Assembly: GCF_000336635.1 (NCBI RefSeq)
Contig: NZ_AOLY01000003.1
Location: 1 to 46,458, forward strand
DNA: 46,458 bases
Reading direction: 5' to 3'
Source: Haloarcula japonica DSM 6131
GTDB lineage: Archaea; Halobacteriota; Halobacteria; Halobacteriales; Haloarculaceae
Shown here: piece after piece, positions 33,669 through 42,280 of the stretch
Numbering within the stretch: the first letter of the stretch is position 1
Layout of the letters: each line of letters starts with the position of its first letter
The notes under the pieces: generated by a model
What the model was told of the DNA's origin: nothing
Database searches by the model: none
Seen by the model: the letters and a program-made list of their open reading frames with translations, nothing else
Position numbers and translations under genes: made by a program

Positions 33669-33747
33669 CAGGACGACAGGTCGACGGCTGGGGTAGCCCC
33701 ACCACAGGACCGACACGACTAATTTCTGCCGTCGAGAACCGTCGGCC

Positions 33748-35130
33748 ATGTTATCGAGACAGTTCGTCCGGGAGCACCCCGAGACGGTCCGTGACGCTAT
33801 CGAGCGGAAGGGCGTCACGGGCGTCGACCTCGACGAAATCCTCGAAATCGACGAGAAGTGGCGGGAACTGAAGGCCGAAGGTGACGGGCTCCGGCAGGAG
33901 CGTAACGAAGTGTCGAGCAAGATCGGAGAGCTCAAACAGGACGGCAAGGACGAGGAGGCCCAGGAAGCCATCGACCGCTCGCAGGAACTCAAAGACGAAC
34001 TGCAGGACATTGAGGAGCGGGCTGACGAACTGGAATCCCAGTTGGAAGACGCCCTGCTCGAACTGCCGAACATCCCCCACGAATCGGTCCCGACCGGCGA
34101 GGGCGAGGCCGACAACGTCGAACGCTACCGCGAGGGGTTCGATGACCTGCGGGACCTGCCCGACGAAGTGGTGCCCCACTACGACCTCGGCGAGGATCTG
34201 GACCTGCTTGATTTCGAGCGCGGTGCCAAGGTGTCCGGCGGCGGCTACCAGTTCGTCAAGGGCGAGGGCGCGCGTCTGGAACACGCTCTCATCCAGTTCA
34301 TGCTCGATGTCCACCGCGAGCAGGAGTACGTCGACGTGCTCCCGCCGATTCCCGTCAACTCCGATTCGATGGAGGGGACCGGCCAGCTCCCGAAGTTCGC
34401 CGAGGACGCCTACCGCGTCGGGGCCAGGCAGGACGACGACTACGACAGCGACGACCTGTGGCTGCTTCCGACGGCGGAGGTACCGGTCACCAACATGTAC
34501 CGCGGCGAGATTCTGCTTGACGACGACCTGCCCGTCAAGCATCAAGCGTTCTCGCCGAACTTCCGCCGCGAGGCCGGCGAACACGGGACGGAGACGCGGG
34601 GGTACGTCCGCGTCCATCAGTTCCACAAGGTCGAACTCGTCAACTTCGTCCGGCCCGAGAACAGCTACGACCGGCTGGAGGGGCTGCTTGACGAGGCTGC
34701 TGAAGTGCTCGACCGCCTCGAACTGCCCTACCGCGTGCTCGACATGTGCACCGGCGACATGGGCTTTACGCAGGCCAAGAAATACGACATCGAGGTGTGG
34801 GCACCCGGTGACGACATGGAGGACGGCCCGGACCGCGGCGGCCGCTGGCTCGAAGTCTCCTCGGTGTCGAACTTCGAGGACTTCCAGGCGCGCCGTGCCG
34901 GCCTACGCTACCGCCCCGAACGGCACGAGTCCGCCGACTACCTCCACACGCTGAACGGCTCCGGACTCGCCGTCCCGCGCGTCCTCGTGGCGATCATGGA
35001 GTACTACCAGAACGACGACGGGACCATCACCGTGCCCGAACCCCTCCAGCCGTACATGGGCGGCCAGGAAGTCATCGAAGGCTCCGAGAAGATCGGCGAG
35101 AGCGCCGTCGGAGCTGGCGAAAAGGAGTAG
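33748..35130 (+). CDS. serS: seryl-tRNA synthetase
   Basis: This 460-residue class II aminoacyl-tRNA synthetase is of the common bacterial/eukaryotic SerRS type, not the rare methanogen type. The N-terminal coiled coil (about residues 30-105) contacts the tRNA long arm. Motif 2 is FRREAGEHGTETRGYVRVHQF near residue 272, and motif 3 is GSGLAVPRVLVAIME near residue 409. ACTAATTTC (33718-33726) lies about 26 bases before the ATG. It stands alone. Confidence 0.97.
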   Translation: MLSRQFVREHPETVRDAIERKGVTGVDLDEILEIDEKWRELKAEGDGLRQERNEVSSKIGELKQDGKDEEAQEAIDRSQELKDELQDIEERADELESQLEDALLELPNIPHESVPTGEGEADNVERYREGFDDLRDLPDEVVPHYDLGEDLDLLDFERGAKVSGGGYQFVKGEGARLEHALIQFMLDVHREQEYVDVLPPIPVNSDSMEGTGQLPKFAEDAYRVGARQDDDYDSDDLWLLPTAEVPVTNMYRGEILLDDDLPVKHQAFSPNFRREAGEHGTETRGYVRVHQFHKVELVNFVRPENSYDRLEGLLDEAAEVLDRLELPYRVLDMCTGDMGFTQAKKYDIEVWAPGDDMEDGPDRGGRWLEVSSVSNFEDFQARRAGLRYRPERHESADYLHTLNGSGLAVPRVLVAIMEYYQNDDGTITVPEPLQPYMGGQEVIEGSEKIGESAVGAGEKE

Positions 35131-35242
35131 GCCGCCGCGGTCCGCTGTGTTCGGCCGGCGTCCAGTCACTCCTGCATGCGGTGTGTTACACGAAACCACA
35201 TTTCACTACACTATTACATTCGTTCGTTAGCACCGTCGAGAT

Positions 35243-35953
35243 ATGGCTGACGACGCCTTCGGCCGGATAGTACTGGACTTTCATCGCGACGAACTTGCCG
35301 AACGACCCCACTACCGACGCGACGACGACGATCTGACCGAGGCGCATCTGGCGGGCTACTTCGAGCCGCCATCGGCGTGGCATCCCATCGAGCGGGACCT
35401 GCTCCCGGCGGTGACGGGCCGTGTCCTCGATGCCGGCTGTGGCGTCGGCCGACACACGCTTGCGCTGCAGAAGCGCGGCCACAGCGTGCTGGCCGTCGAC
35501 CGGAGTCCGGGGGCCATCGCGGTCGCCCGCGAGCGCGGCGTCACGCGCCCCGTGGTCGGCGACCTCCGACGACCGCCGGGCGACAGGTTCGAGACGGTCG
35601 TTGCGCTTGGCAAACAACTCGGCCTCGGCAGTTCACTGGCCGACCTCCGGACGACGCTCACCGAACTGGCGGCAGTGACGCGGCCCGGTGGCCGACTCGT
35701 CGCCGACATGGACACGCTCGACCGGGCAGACCCGGAGACTGACGCAGCCCACCGCACCCAGCCCGGTGTCGCTTACCGGACCTTCCGCGTCGAGTACGAC
35801 GGCCTGGCCGGCCCGTGGACCGACCTGTTGCTGGTCACGCCGTCACGGTTCCGCGACGCAGTCAGCGAGACGCCGTGGACCGTGGATAGATTCGTCGGGA
35901 CCGAGACCGACGGGTCGATGTATGGCGTTCAGCTGTCGCTGCCGGGACAGTGA
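35243..35953 (+). CDS. class I SAM-dependent methyltransferase
   Basis: This 236-residue protein has motif I VLDAGCGVGRHTLAL near residue 60, VLAVDRSPGAIAVA as motif post-I and LTELAAVTRPGGRLVADM near residue 145. The substrate is not evident. An AT-rich stretch (CACTATTACATT, about 35209-35220) lies about 27 bases before the ATG, and GTGTTACAC at 35183-35191 is a small palindrome upstream. The NTF2-like gene converges 27 bases downstream. Confidence 0.85.
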   Translation: MADDAFGRIVLDFHRDELAERPHYRRDDDDLTEAHLAGYFEPPSAWHPIERDLLPAVTGRVLDAGCGVGRHTLALQKRGHSVLAVDRSPGAIAVARERGVTRPVVGDLRRPPGDRFETVVALGKQLGLGSSLADLRTTLTELAAVTRPGGRLVADMDTLDRADPETDAAHRTQPGVAYRTFRVEYDGLAGPWTDLLLVTPSRFRDAVSETPWTVDRFVGTETDGSMYGVQLSLPGQ

Positions 35954-35980
35954 AATAGCAACTCCGCAAGCGGGCAGGCA

Positions 35981-36358
35981 TCAGCGCGTGTACGTCTCGA
36001 TGCGCTCGATGTCGTCCCCGGCGAAGGTGAACACGTCGACAAAACCGACGATTCGCTCGCCGTCGGCATCGAGCAGGCGACCGCGGGCGACGACTTCCGC
36101 CGTCGCCGTGTCGTCACTGTCTGTTGACTCCTCCGTGTCCTTCTGGCGACAATAGAGACCGTCCAGCGGATGCGTGGTGTCTGTCTGGGGCCGTTCCTCG
36201 CGCATGAACTGTACGAACCGGTCCCGGCCGTCGATGGTCTGGTCGGGACGGTCGTGGACGAACGACGGGGCGAGCAGCGAGGCTAGGCGGTCGTAGTCGT
36301 CACCGTCGATGGCGTGATAATAGGCCCGTGTCCGCTGGCGGAGAGCAGGTCGCGTCAC
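35981..36358 (-). CDS. NTF2/SnoaL-like protein
   Basis: This 125-residue alpha+beta cone protein starts TRPALRQRTRAYYHAIDGDDYDRLASLLAPSFVHDRP, which is the usual SnoaL-like helix pair and strand, and ends FTFAGDDIERIETYTR. Such proteins are small hydrolases, isomerases or binding domains. The GTG at 36358 overlaps the peroxiredoxin stop in a GTGA, so translation is coupled and the two proteins are probably made together. Confidence 0.85.
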   Translation of the reverse strand: MTRPALRQRTRAYYHAIDGDDYDRLASLLAPSFVHDRPDQTIDGRDRFVQFMREERPQTDTTHPLDGLYCRQKDTEESTDSDDTATAEVVARGRLLDADGERIVGFVDVFTFAGDDIERIETYTR

Positions 36359-38016
36359 GGGTCTGATTCGGGTTCGTCAGATGTGTCTCTGTCGCTCTCC
36401 GCGTCGGATGGCTCGTCAGTAGCTTCCGGGACCGAATCGTCAGTTCGCTCGGGCTCGGCTGATTCTTCGGTATCACTATCGTCGGCGGCTGTCGGGTCGG
36501 CCAGATCCAGTTCGACTGCGTCGTCGGTTTCCGTCACGGAGGCGGCGTCCGGCGACGGGCCGGCAGTCGACTGTTCGCCGTCCGGCGCGTCCTGTGTCGA
36601 AGCGTCGTCGTCCCCGCTGCCGACCGTGTCGGGCGGCTCTTCGACCATCGCGGTCGGAGTCTCCTCCAGCGGGTCCGTCGGCTCGGTCTCGGCTTCGCTG
36701 GCGGCCAGTTCGGCCTGTATCTCCTCGATATCGGTGTCGTCGACGTCGGAAATCTCTCCTTCTCCGTCCGGCGGCGACGCCGATTCCGACGGCGCGTCGT
36801 CGGCCGACGATGCAGTAGCCACAGACGCTGTCGACTGGTCCGCAGGAGCAGGCGTTTCGTCGGACGGGGCCGTTGCTGCTGCTTCCGCCGTCGTCTCCCC
36901 GGCTGAGTCTGCCGTCGGCTCATCAGCTGTGTCTCGGGTGTTGTCAGTTGCATCGGCGGGGTCAGGCGATGGCGTCGAATCCAGCATTGACTCGGTAGCC
37001 GACGACGCCGTCTCGGAAAGTTCGCTGTCCGTCCGTTCGACTTCCGCGTCGATGTCTACGTCGAGCGATGTATCCACAGCTGTCTCGTCCTGTGTGAGGA
37101 ACGCCGGCCGGTCGTCGTCCGTATCCGTTTCCAGCGTCTCCAGATCCGGTGGCCACGGACCGTCAGGGTCGGGGGGTTCCCCGTACCCACGGGCGGTTTC
37201 AAGCGGCTGCTCTGCATCGTCGCGGAGTTGCTGGCCCTCGGCTCCGTTCCCGCTAGAGTAGGCGCGGGCGGCCTGCGTGAGCCAGTCACTGGCCTGCCAC
37301 AGCGAGTTCGCCTTCGTCTTTGCGTCCTCATAGATCGGTTTCAGGGACTCGTCGTCGACGAACCGGACAGCGGTGTCGAAGTGGTCCTCGGCGTCAGCGA
37401 ACTCATCGCGGGCCTGCTGGAAGTCGCCCTGTGCGACCATCCACTCCGACTCGCCGAAGGCACTCATCGCCGACGTGAACGCGCGCCGCCCCTCAGTGTA
37501 GTGGGCGTGGCCGACGCGATAGCGGGCAAACGCGGTGTCGTCACCACCGGTGTCGGCGATAGCGTCCTTGATCTCCCCGACACGAGGGAGTGCCTGAAGA
37601 TCGTCAGTACTCCAGGTGTACTGCACGTCGCCGTCGTGGTCGATGACGACGACAGCACGCTCGATGAGCCGCTGGCCGATATTGTCGATAAAGTCGAGTC
37701 CGTACTCGCGGGCGACATCGTGGTCGGTGTCGGACAACAGCGGGATTTTCAGGCCGTAGCGGTCGGCGAAGGCCCGGTGGCTGTACACCGAATCCGGGCT
37801 GATACCCAGAATCGTCACGTCCTTCTGCATCGTAAAGAGGTCGAGTTCGTCCAGGTCACAGGACGTCTCGTCACAGGCCGGATTGAAGTCGGCCGGATAG
37901 AACGCGAGGATGACTACGTCCTCGCAGAGATAGTCAGACAGTTCGACTCGCTGGGAGTCGCCATCGACGAGCGCCGGCAGTTCGAACAGTGGTGCCGTCG
38001 TCCCCTCTGAAAGCAC
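36355..38016 (-). CDS. peroxiredoxin with helical domain and long acidic tail
   Basis: This is about 553 residues. Residues 1-150 form an AhpC/TSA peroxiredoxin, with the peroxidatic cysteine about C48 in YPADFNPACDETSC. The usual Thr three residues before it is Asn here, and a second Cys lies five residues after. Residues about 160-280 form an Ala-rich helical domain (RRAFTSAMSAFGESEWM). The last 260 are disordered D/E/S/T/A. The start is uncertain: a TTG at 38031 or the GTG at 38016. The TATA box TGTTATAGC (38038-38046) favours the GTG. The NTF2-like gene is coupled downstream. Confidence 0.85.
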   Translation of the reverse strand: MLSEGTTAPLFELPALVDGDSQRVELSDYLCEDVVILAFYPADFNPACDETSCDLDELDLFTMQKDVTILGISPDSVYSHRAFADRYGLKIPLLSDTDHDVAREYGLDFIDNIGQRLIERAVVVIDHDGDVQYTWSTDDLQALPRVGEIKDAIADTGGDDTAFARYRVGHAHYTEGRRAFTSAMSAFGESEWMVAQGDFQQARDEFADAEDHFDTAVRFVDDESLKPIYEDAKTKANSLWQASDWLTQAARAYSSGNGAEGQQLRDDAEQPLETARGYGEPPDPDGPWPPDLETLETDTDDDRPAFLTQDETAVDTSLDVDIDAEVERTDSELSETASSATESMLDSTPSPDPADATDNTRDTADEPTADSAGETTAEAAATAPSDETPAPADQSTASVATASSADDAPSESASPPDGEGEISDVDDTDIEEIQAELAASEAETEPTDPLEETPTAMVEEPPDTVGSGDDDASTQDAPDGEQSTAGPSPDAASVTETDDAVELDLADPTAADDSDTEESAEPERTDDSVPEATDEPSDAESDRDTSDEPESDP

Positions 38017-38037
38017 ACGTTGTACAACCAAGCCCGG

Positions 38038-38083
38038 CTATAACAGTGTTTGCACGCTATCACGGAGCGAGGCGCTTTTATCC
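38038..38083. promoter_or_regulatory. divergent TATA boxes of peroxiredoxin and tsr3
   Basis: TGTTATAGC (38038-38046, minus) lies about 26 bases before the peroxiredoxin GTG at 38016. CTTTTATCC (38075-38083, plus) lies about 26 bases before the tsr3 GTG at 38104. Both predict leaderless mRNAs and decide both start codons. Confidence 0.6.
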
Positions 38084-38103
38084 GCCACGGTGGTAAGGCT
38101 CGT

Positions 38104-38619
38104 GTGGAACTGCACGTCCGGTACGAGGGCGACGACGACCCCGACAAATGTAGCGCGCGGAAGCTGGCCCGGATGGACGAGGCCGAACTCCACCGCGCGA
38201 CGCGGTCGACGCCGCCCGGCATCGTGCTCAACCCCTTCGCCGAGCAGGCGCTGTCTCCGGCGGACCGACCGACTCCCGGCGACGGCGCTCGCCACAGCCG
38301 GCTGGTCGCGCTCGATTGCTCCTGGGAGACCGCCGAACGGGAAGCGTTCGATCTCGAAGGGGTGCACCGCTCGCTCCCGTTTCTCGTCGCCGGCAATCCG
38401 GTCAACTACGGAACGGCGTTTCAACTCAATACCGTCGAAGCGTTCGCCGGCGCGCTCGCCATTCTCGGGGAGCGCGACCACGCCGAGCGGATTCTCTCGA
38501 CGTTCTCCTGGGGCCACACCTTCCTGGAACTGAACGAGGAACCGCTGGAACGGTACGCGAACTGTGAAGATTCGAGCGACGTTATCGACGTACAGGACGA
38601 CTATCTCGCCGAGGAGTAG
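38104..38619 (+). CDS. tsr3: rRNA aminocarboxypropyltransferase Tsr3 (DUF367)
   Basis: This 171-residue protein belongs to the DUF367/Tsr3 family, which adds the aminocarboxypropyl group of SAM to a hypermodified uridine of small-subunit rRNA. Conserved parts are [15 protein letters not shown] near residue 10, LVALDCSWE near residue 74, [15 protein letters not shown] near residue 95 and [11 protein letters not shown]. The length is normal for archaea. The GTG at 38104 is chosen because the TATA box is at 38075-38083; earlier in-frame codons lie inside the promoter. Confidence 0.92.
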   Translation: MELHVRYEGDDDPDKCSARKLARMDEAELHRATRSTPPGIVLNPFAEQALSPADRPTPGDGARHSRLVALDCSWETAEREAFDLEGVHRSLPFLVAGNPVNYGTAFQLNTVEAFAGALAILGERDHAERILSTFSWGHTFLELNEEPLERYANCEDSSDVIDVQDDYLAEE

Positions 38620-38733
38620 TCATTGAGGCGTTGCTGGCTTTTCGAGGAGCGGCGCATCACAGTGTGGACAGGCCTGCCGCGCGTGTGCCTCCAGCACGTC
38701 GTCGATGCGTTCTCCGCAGGCTTGACACCGCAT
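38620..38733 (-). CDS. 37-residue zinc-ribbon peptide
   Basis: This short frame encodes MRCQACGERIDDVLEAHARQ, then ACPHCDAPLLEKPATPQ. Two CxxC pairs (C3/C6 and C22/C25) make a zinc knuckle. Its stop directly abuts the convergent tsr3 stop. TACATTATTGT (38753-38763, minus) is a TATA box 25 bases before the ATG, which supports expression. Similar tiny zinc peptides are frequent in haloarchaea and mostly uncharacterised. Confidence 0.65.
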   Translation of the reverse strand: MRCQACGERIDDVLEAHARQACPHCDAPLLEKPATPQ

Positions 38734-38788
38734 GACAATAGTTAGTATCCGGACAATAATGTAGCTTCGGCTTCATTTCTAAGGTCGC

Positions 38789-39862
38789 TTACGAGAACTC
38801 CGTCCCGATTCCGGTCGGCGTGTCAGGTAGGCTGAGCGGGCTCGTCGGCAGGTCCGCGTCGGGGTCGGGGTCGTTGTAGCCGCCGGGCGCGACGTCGTTC
38901 GGTCCGTCAGGGTAACACAGCGACGCCAGAGCCTGGATGTGGTCGCGGCCGACGCCGAGTTCGAACTGGCCGCCGCCGTACAGGTCGATGCCGTGTTTCT
39001 CGCAGTAGTCGATGGTCGCAAGCACCGATTCGACGGTCCCGCAGCGGGACGGTTTCATATTGAGCCACGACGGCTCGAACGGCAGCAACTCGATGCTCTC
39101 GACGCCGGTGATGGGTACATCCCAGGTGACGCGCGCCTCTTGACCGTCGAAAACCGGCCGAGTCGCGTCGGTCAGGTCGGGGTCCTCGACCAGCGCATCC
39201 GGGAGGCCGTCGACGACACGGCGGTAGAACTCGGGGTCGGCCTCGACATCGACGTCTGTCCCCTCGTACAACCCTTTCAGGTCCAGCACCCGAACGTCGT
39301 AGTCCGTCAGTTTGTCGACGAGGGCGTCGCTCCAGGACGGTGTGGGGTCGAGTTTGAACGAAAGGTCGCCGTAGCGTTCACACAGCATCGCCAGTCTGTC
39401 AGCCGTCGGCGGCGTGTCGTCGTCAGCGTTCGAAAGCCGCGTCGAGACGACGAAGTTCACTGGGTCGTACTGCCGGCCAAGCGCCGTCCCGAGGTCCGTG
39501 TCGGCCTGCTTCAGCGCCAGGTCAAGCGCCGCGCTTTCGAATCCCCAGCGGCGGTAGTGACGGAACCGCTCCTCGTCTGGTGGTGCGGGCCACAGGTCGG
39601 CCTCAGCCAGCGCTTCCGAAAACGAATCGACAGTGTACTCGCCGGCCAGCGGAGTGCCCTCGCCCTGCAACGCATCGCTGTCCTGCAACGCGTCGTGGGC
39701 CTCAGTCGTGTACGTCACGTCTTCCCCGCTGCCGGTCTCGCCCGCACCAGAGAGGTGGATAACCGTCGTCACTCGGTCGAATCCGCTGGAGGTCGCCCGC
39801 TCACGGCGCTCGAACGTACAGTTCTCGACGGCGACCGGCAGGTCCGCCACCTGATCGTACAT
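38789..39862 (-). CDS. enolase-superfamily protein
   Basis: This 357-residue protein resembles the mandelate racemase/muconate-lactonizing branch of the enolase superfamily. Recognisable parts are YRRWGFESAALDLALKQA (end of the capping domain), LSFKLDP as the strand with the first Lys, VLDLKGLYEG and LVEDPDL as candidate metal ligands, and LNMKPSRCGTVE as the opposite Lys strand. The first Lys motif is single (KLD) rather than KxK. The reaction is unknown; o-succinylbenzoate synthase or a dehydratase are possible. The ATG at 39862 is preferred to a frame extended by 8 basic codons. Confidence 0.75.
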   Translation of the reverse strand: MYDQVADLPVAVENCTFERRERATSSGFDRVTTVIHLSGAGETGSGEDVTYTTEAHDALQDSDALQGEGTPLAGEYTVDSFSEALAEADLWPAPPDEERFRHYRRWGFESAALDLALKQADTDLGTALGRQYDPVNFVVSTRLSNADDDTPPTADRLAMLCERYGDLSFKLDPTPSWSDALVDKLTDYDVRVLDLKGLYEGTDVDVEADPEFYRRVVDGLPDALVEDPDLTDATRPVFDGQEARVTWDVPITGVESIELLPFEPSWLNMKPSRCGTVESVLATIDYCEKHGIDLYGGGQFELGVGRDHIQALASLCYPDGPNDVAPGGYNDPDPDADLPTSPLSLPDTPTGIGTEFS

Positions 39863-39927
39863 ACTCCGGCTTCGCCGCTCGGGCATCTAAAGCCGGCGAC
39901 GGCTAGCGGTGTATTCCTATTTTAAAA

Positions 39928-40082
39928 CCAGAAAGCCCCGTCGCCGTTTAGCCAGCCGACACGGGTGGGACTGAAAGGGGGCGACGCGCTACGGGAACCC
40001 CGGCGAAGCAAGCACCACAGGGAGCGGAACGACCGAGGAGCACAGCGAGCCGCGGGACCGTAGCGCGTCGGGGGCTTTCTGG
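39928..40082. repeat. 155-bp nested inverted-repeat element
   Basis: Outer arms CCAGAAAGCCCC (39928-39939) and GGGGCTTTCTGG (40071-40082) are perfect 12-bp inverted repeats. Inside, CGACGCGCTACGG (39982-39994) and CCGTAGCGCGTCG (40058-40070) are perfect 13-bp inverted repeats, the latter directly next to the outer right arm. The left part carries GTGGGACTGAAAGGGGG and the central loop GGAGCGGAACGACCGAGG. There is no reading frame worth calling. It could be a structured RNA gene, a MITE-like element or a terminator. L40e starts 84 bases later. Confidence 0.7.
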
Positions 40083-40134
40083 CTACTGCTAGTCAGAGGC
40101 GGTTCGCCAGACACAGACCCAGGCCGAAACTCAA

Positions 40135-40143
40135 AGCTTAAAC
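40135..40143 (+). promoter_or_regulatory. TATA box of rpl40e
   Basis: AGCTTAAAC is centred 28 bases before the ATG at 40167. The L40e transcript therefore starts after the inverted-repeat element and does not include it. Confidence 0.65.
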
Positions 40144-40160
40144 GCGCGCACCGGGAATGA

Positions 40161-40316
<156 letters not shown>

Positions 40317-40366
40317 TTTTCGGGTCAGTTGCCGCCGACACCCGGTGGCAGTTCGTCGCCAGCCCG

Positions 40367-41272
40367 CTACTGACCAGTGGGTTCTTTATCGGCTGACTGG
40401 CGGTCGAGCGTCGCCATGCGAACCGACGCGTGTGAGACGATGAGTTCCAGCAGTTTTTGATCCTCTTCGCCGACAGTCGTCTTGTCCGTCGTGACAGAGA
40501 TGACGACTGTCGTCGTGCCCTCGTCGTCTAGAACCACCGCCGACACGCAATCGGTGACTGACTCGGGGATGTCGACGGGGAACGGCCGGTCGTGAACGGT
40601 GACCGCTCCCTGTTCCTGTGTCCGGACTTCCTGTGCGAGCGAACCGACGACGTCGACCGGGACGGTTCGAATCGTATTCGCAAGTGCCACCGCATCGCCG
40701 TCCCTGAGCCGGATGACGGCCGTCTCCTCCATACCGGTCATCGTACCGAAGGCCTCGACGACGAAGGCAGCGACGCCGTCGACGCTGGGGGCGCTGGCGA
40801 TAGCGCGTCCGTAGTTGTTCACGTCGGCCGCCTTCCCGGCAAAAGCCTCGATGCGGTCGCGCTCGGCCGCCAGTTCGCGGAGCCGACTGCGGCTCCGGGC
40901 GTCGTACAGGCCGACCAGAACGCCCGCCAGCGCGCCGACAGTGACGAGGTCCACCGTCAGGTACGACGCTCTGGCGAGTGACCCGGACGTCACGCGCTGG
41001 CTGAACAACAGGAGTGCTGCCACGGCGGCGAACGTCACGGTTCCGCCGGCGGCCCACGCAGCCACTCGGGACGTGGCTCCCTCGAATGCCGTGTCGCGAG
41101 CGAGCCAGACGCCCGCGTACGCTACCGCCAGCCCCATCGCCGCAAAGGGGAGCGCATCGACCGCGACCGCCACCGGAATCCGGGTCTGCTGAATCCCGTG
41201 GAGTACCTGGATAGCGGCCAGTACGACGCCGGAAAGCGCCAGGGCCGTCCCCGTCAGAAGTCGCTGGTTCAT
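40367..41272 (-). CDS. membrane protein with GAF-like sensor domain, no output domain
   Basis: This 301-residue protein has about four membrane helices (residues 7-135), a short helix (RSRLRELAAERDRIEAFAG), then a GAF-like domain from about residue 165 to 290 (AVIRLRDGDAVALANTIR, AVVLDDEGTTTVVISVTTD). No kinase, HTH or methyltransferase domain follows. The start may be the ATG at 41272 or a GTG at 41326, which would overlap the MBL stop as GTGA. The ATG is given because it starts directly before the first helix. Confidence 0.72.
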   Translation of the reverse strand: MNQRLLTGTALALSGVVLAAIQVLHGIQQTRIPVAVAVDALPFAAMGLAVAYAGVWLARDTAFEGATSRVAAWAAGGTVTFAAVAALLLFSQRVTSGSLARASYLTVDLVTVGALAGVLVGLYDARSRSRLRELAAERDRIEAFAGKAADVNNYGRAIASAPSVDGVAAFVVEAFGTMTGMEETAVIRLRDGDAVALANTIRTVPVDVVGSLAQEVRTQEQGAVTVHDRPFPVDIPESVTDCVSAVVLDDEGTTTVVISVTTDKTTVGEEDQKLLELIVSHASVRMATLDRQSADKEPTGQ

Positions 41273-41322
41273 GGCGTCGAATATCGGCCCTCCCACTAGA
41301 GCGTTGTGCCGGTTTCGAGTGG

Positions 41323-41934
41323 TCACTCGTCGGGATATTTCGGCTCGCGGCGCTCGGCCCGTTCGAGGGCACGTTCGACGACCTCGCGAACGTCGCCGTG
41401 GAAGACGCCGCCGTGACCAGAGTACATGTGTTCGACACCTGCCGGCATTCGGTCGAGAATGCGCTCGATGCTCTCGATGAGGCGCTCGCGGGACTGGCCG
41501 GGACGGTCCGTGCGGCCGAAGGAGCCGTCGTCGAACGCACCGTCGTCGTGGACGACCACGTCGCCGGAGAACAGGGATGACTCGGAGACGAGCGAGACGT
41601 GGTCGTCGGCGTGGCCCGGCGTGTAGATGACCTCACACTCCTCGTCGCCGACCGTCAGCGTGTCGCCGTCAGCGAGTGCGTGGTCCCGACGCGGATGGGA
41701 GCCGTAGGCGTACAGCGGCGCGTCGAAGGCGTCGAGGACGGTGTCGAGTCGCTGGACGTGGTCGCCGTGCTGGTGGGTCAACACGACGGCATCGAGCGCG
41801 TCAGTCTGCTTGCGGATGACGTCGACGACGCCACGCATCGCGCCGGCGTCGACCAGCGTCGTCCGCTCGCCGGTCGCGAGATAGGCGTTGCAGGTGAACG
41901 TCTCGGCCTCGGCGGTGACGTTGTGAACGTCCAT
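41323..41934 (-). CDS. metallo-beta-lactamase-fold hydrolase (glyoxalase II-like)
   Basis: This 203-residue MBL protein has THQHGDHVQRLDTVL near residue 54 (variant HxHxDH), YTPGHADDHVS near residue 106, LFSGDVVVHD near residue 120 and YSGHGGVF near residue 172. These are the zinc ligands of a glyoxalase II-like hydrolase. Substrate unknown. The ATG at 41934 begins MDVHNVTAE. The GAF sensor gene follows, possibly with 4-base overlap. Confidence 0.85.
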   Translation of the reverse strand: MDVHNVTAEAETFTCNAYLATGERTTLVDAGAMRGVVDVIRKQTDALDAVVLTHQHGDHVQRLDTVLDAFDAPLYAYGSHPRRDHALADGDTLTVGDEECEVIYTPGHADDHVSLVSESSLFSGDVVVHDDGAFDDGSFGRTDRPGQSRERLIESIERILDRMPAGVEHMYSGHGGVFHGDVREVVERALERAERREPKYPDE

Positions 41935-42023
41935 ACACGACTTCTGTGGCGCGGCCCGCTTGAGTGTACTGTCCCGACCGCCAGTCACTACAGGCGGTTC
42001 TGAGACTGAGACCGAAGAACGTC

Positions 42024-42070
42024 GTGTTAACGCGCTAACACGCTTGAGTCGGCGAGTGATTTTTTACTAT
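42024..42070 (+). promoter_or_regulatory. palindrome and TATA box before DUF5786-DUF99
   Basis: GTGTTAACGCGCTAACAC (42024-42041) is a palindrome with one mismatch pair. TTTTTACTAT (42061-42070) is a TATA box 30 bases before the ATG at 42095. The palindrome centre is about three helical turns upstream of the TATA box, a plausible regulator site. Confidence 0.55.
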
Positions 42071-42094
42071 GAACGTCATAGTTGTACACGTACC

Positions 42095-42280
42095 ATGGGG
42101 TTCGGGAGCTACGACGAATCGGAACAAGACAATCAGGAGTACGACACAGACTTCGAGGACGAGGACGGCCTCGATGCTGAAGAAAACGCCCACGAGGGCG
42201 ACATCGAGTACGAGTTCACCGCGTCGAACGACGAACTACTCGATAGACTGGAAGACATCAAGAACAACCAGAACACGTGA
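42095..42280 (+). CDS. DUF5786 family small acidic protein
   Basis: This 61-residue protein begins MGFGSYDESEQDNQEY and ends SNDELLDRLEDIKNNQN, both conserved features of a short haloarchaeal family that I know as DUF5786. It is highly acidic, without membrane segment or metal site. Function unknown. Its stop overlaps the GTG of the DUF99 gene (GTGA), so the two are translationally coupled. Confidence 0.85.
   Translation: MGFGSYDESEQDNQEYDTDFEDEDGLDAEENAHEGDIEYEFTASNDELLDRLEDIKNNQNT

Noticed and set aside
36314..37261. A Ser-rich 315-residue plus-strand frame
   Set aside because: It is the complement of the D/E/S/T-rich tail of the peroxiredoxin gene, which by itself generates long Ser-rich frames.
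39961..39981. GTGGGACTGAAAGGGGG looks a little like a haloarchaeal CRISPR repeat (GTTTCAG...GTGGG...)
   Set aside because: There is only one copy, no spacer periodicity and no cas genes in the window. It is part of the inverted-repeat element.
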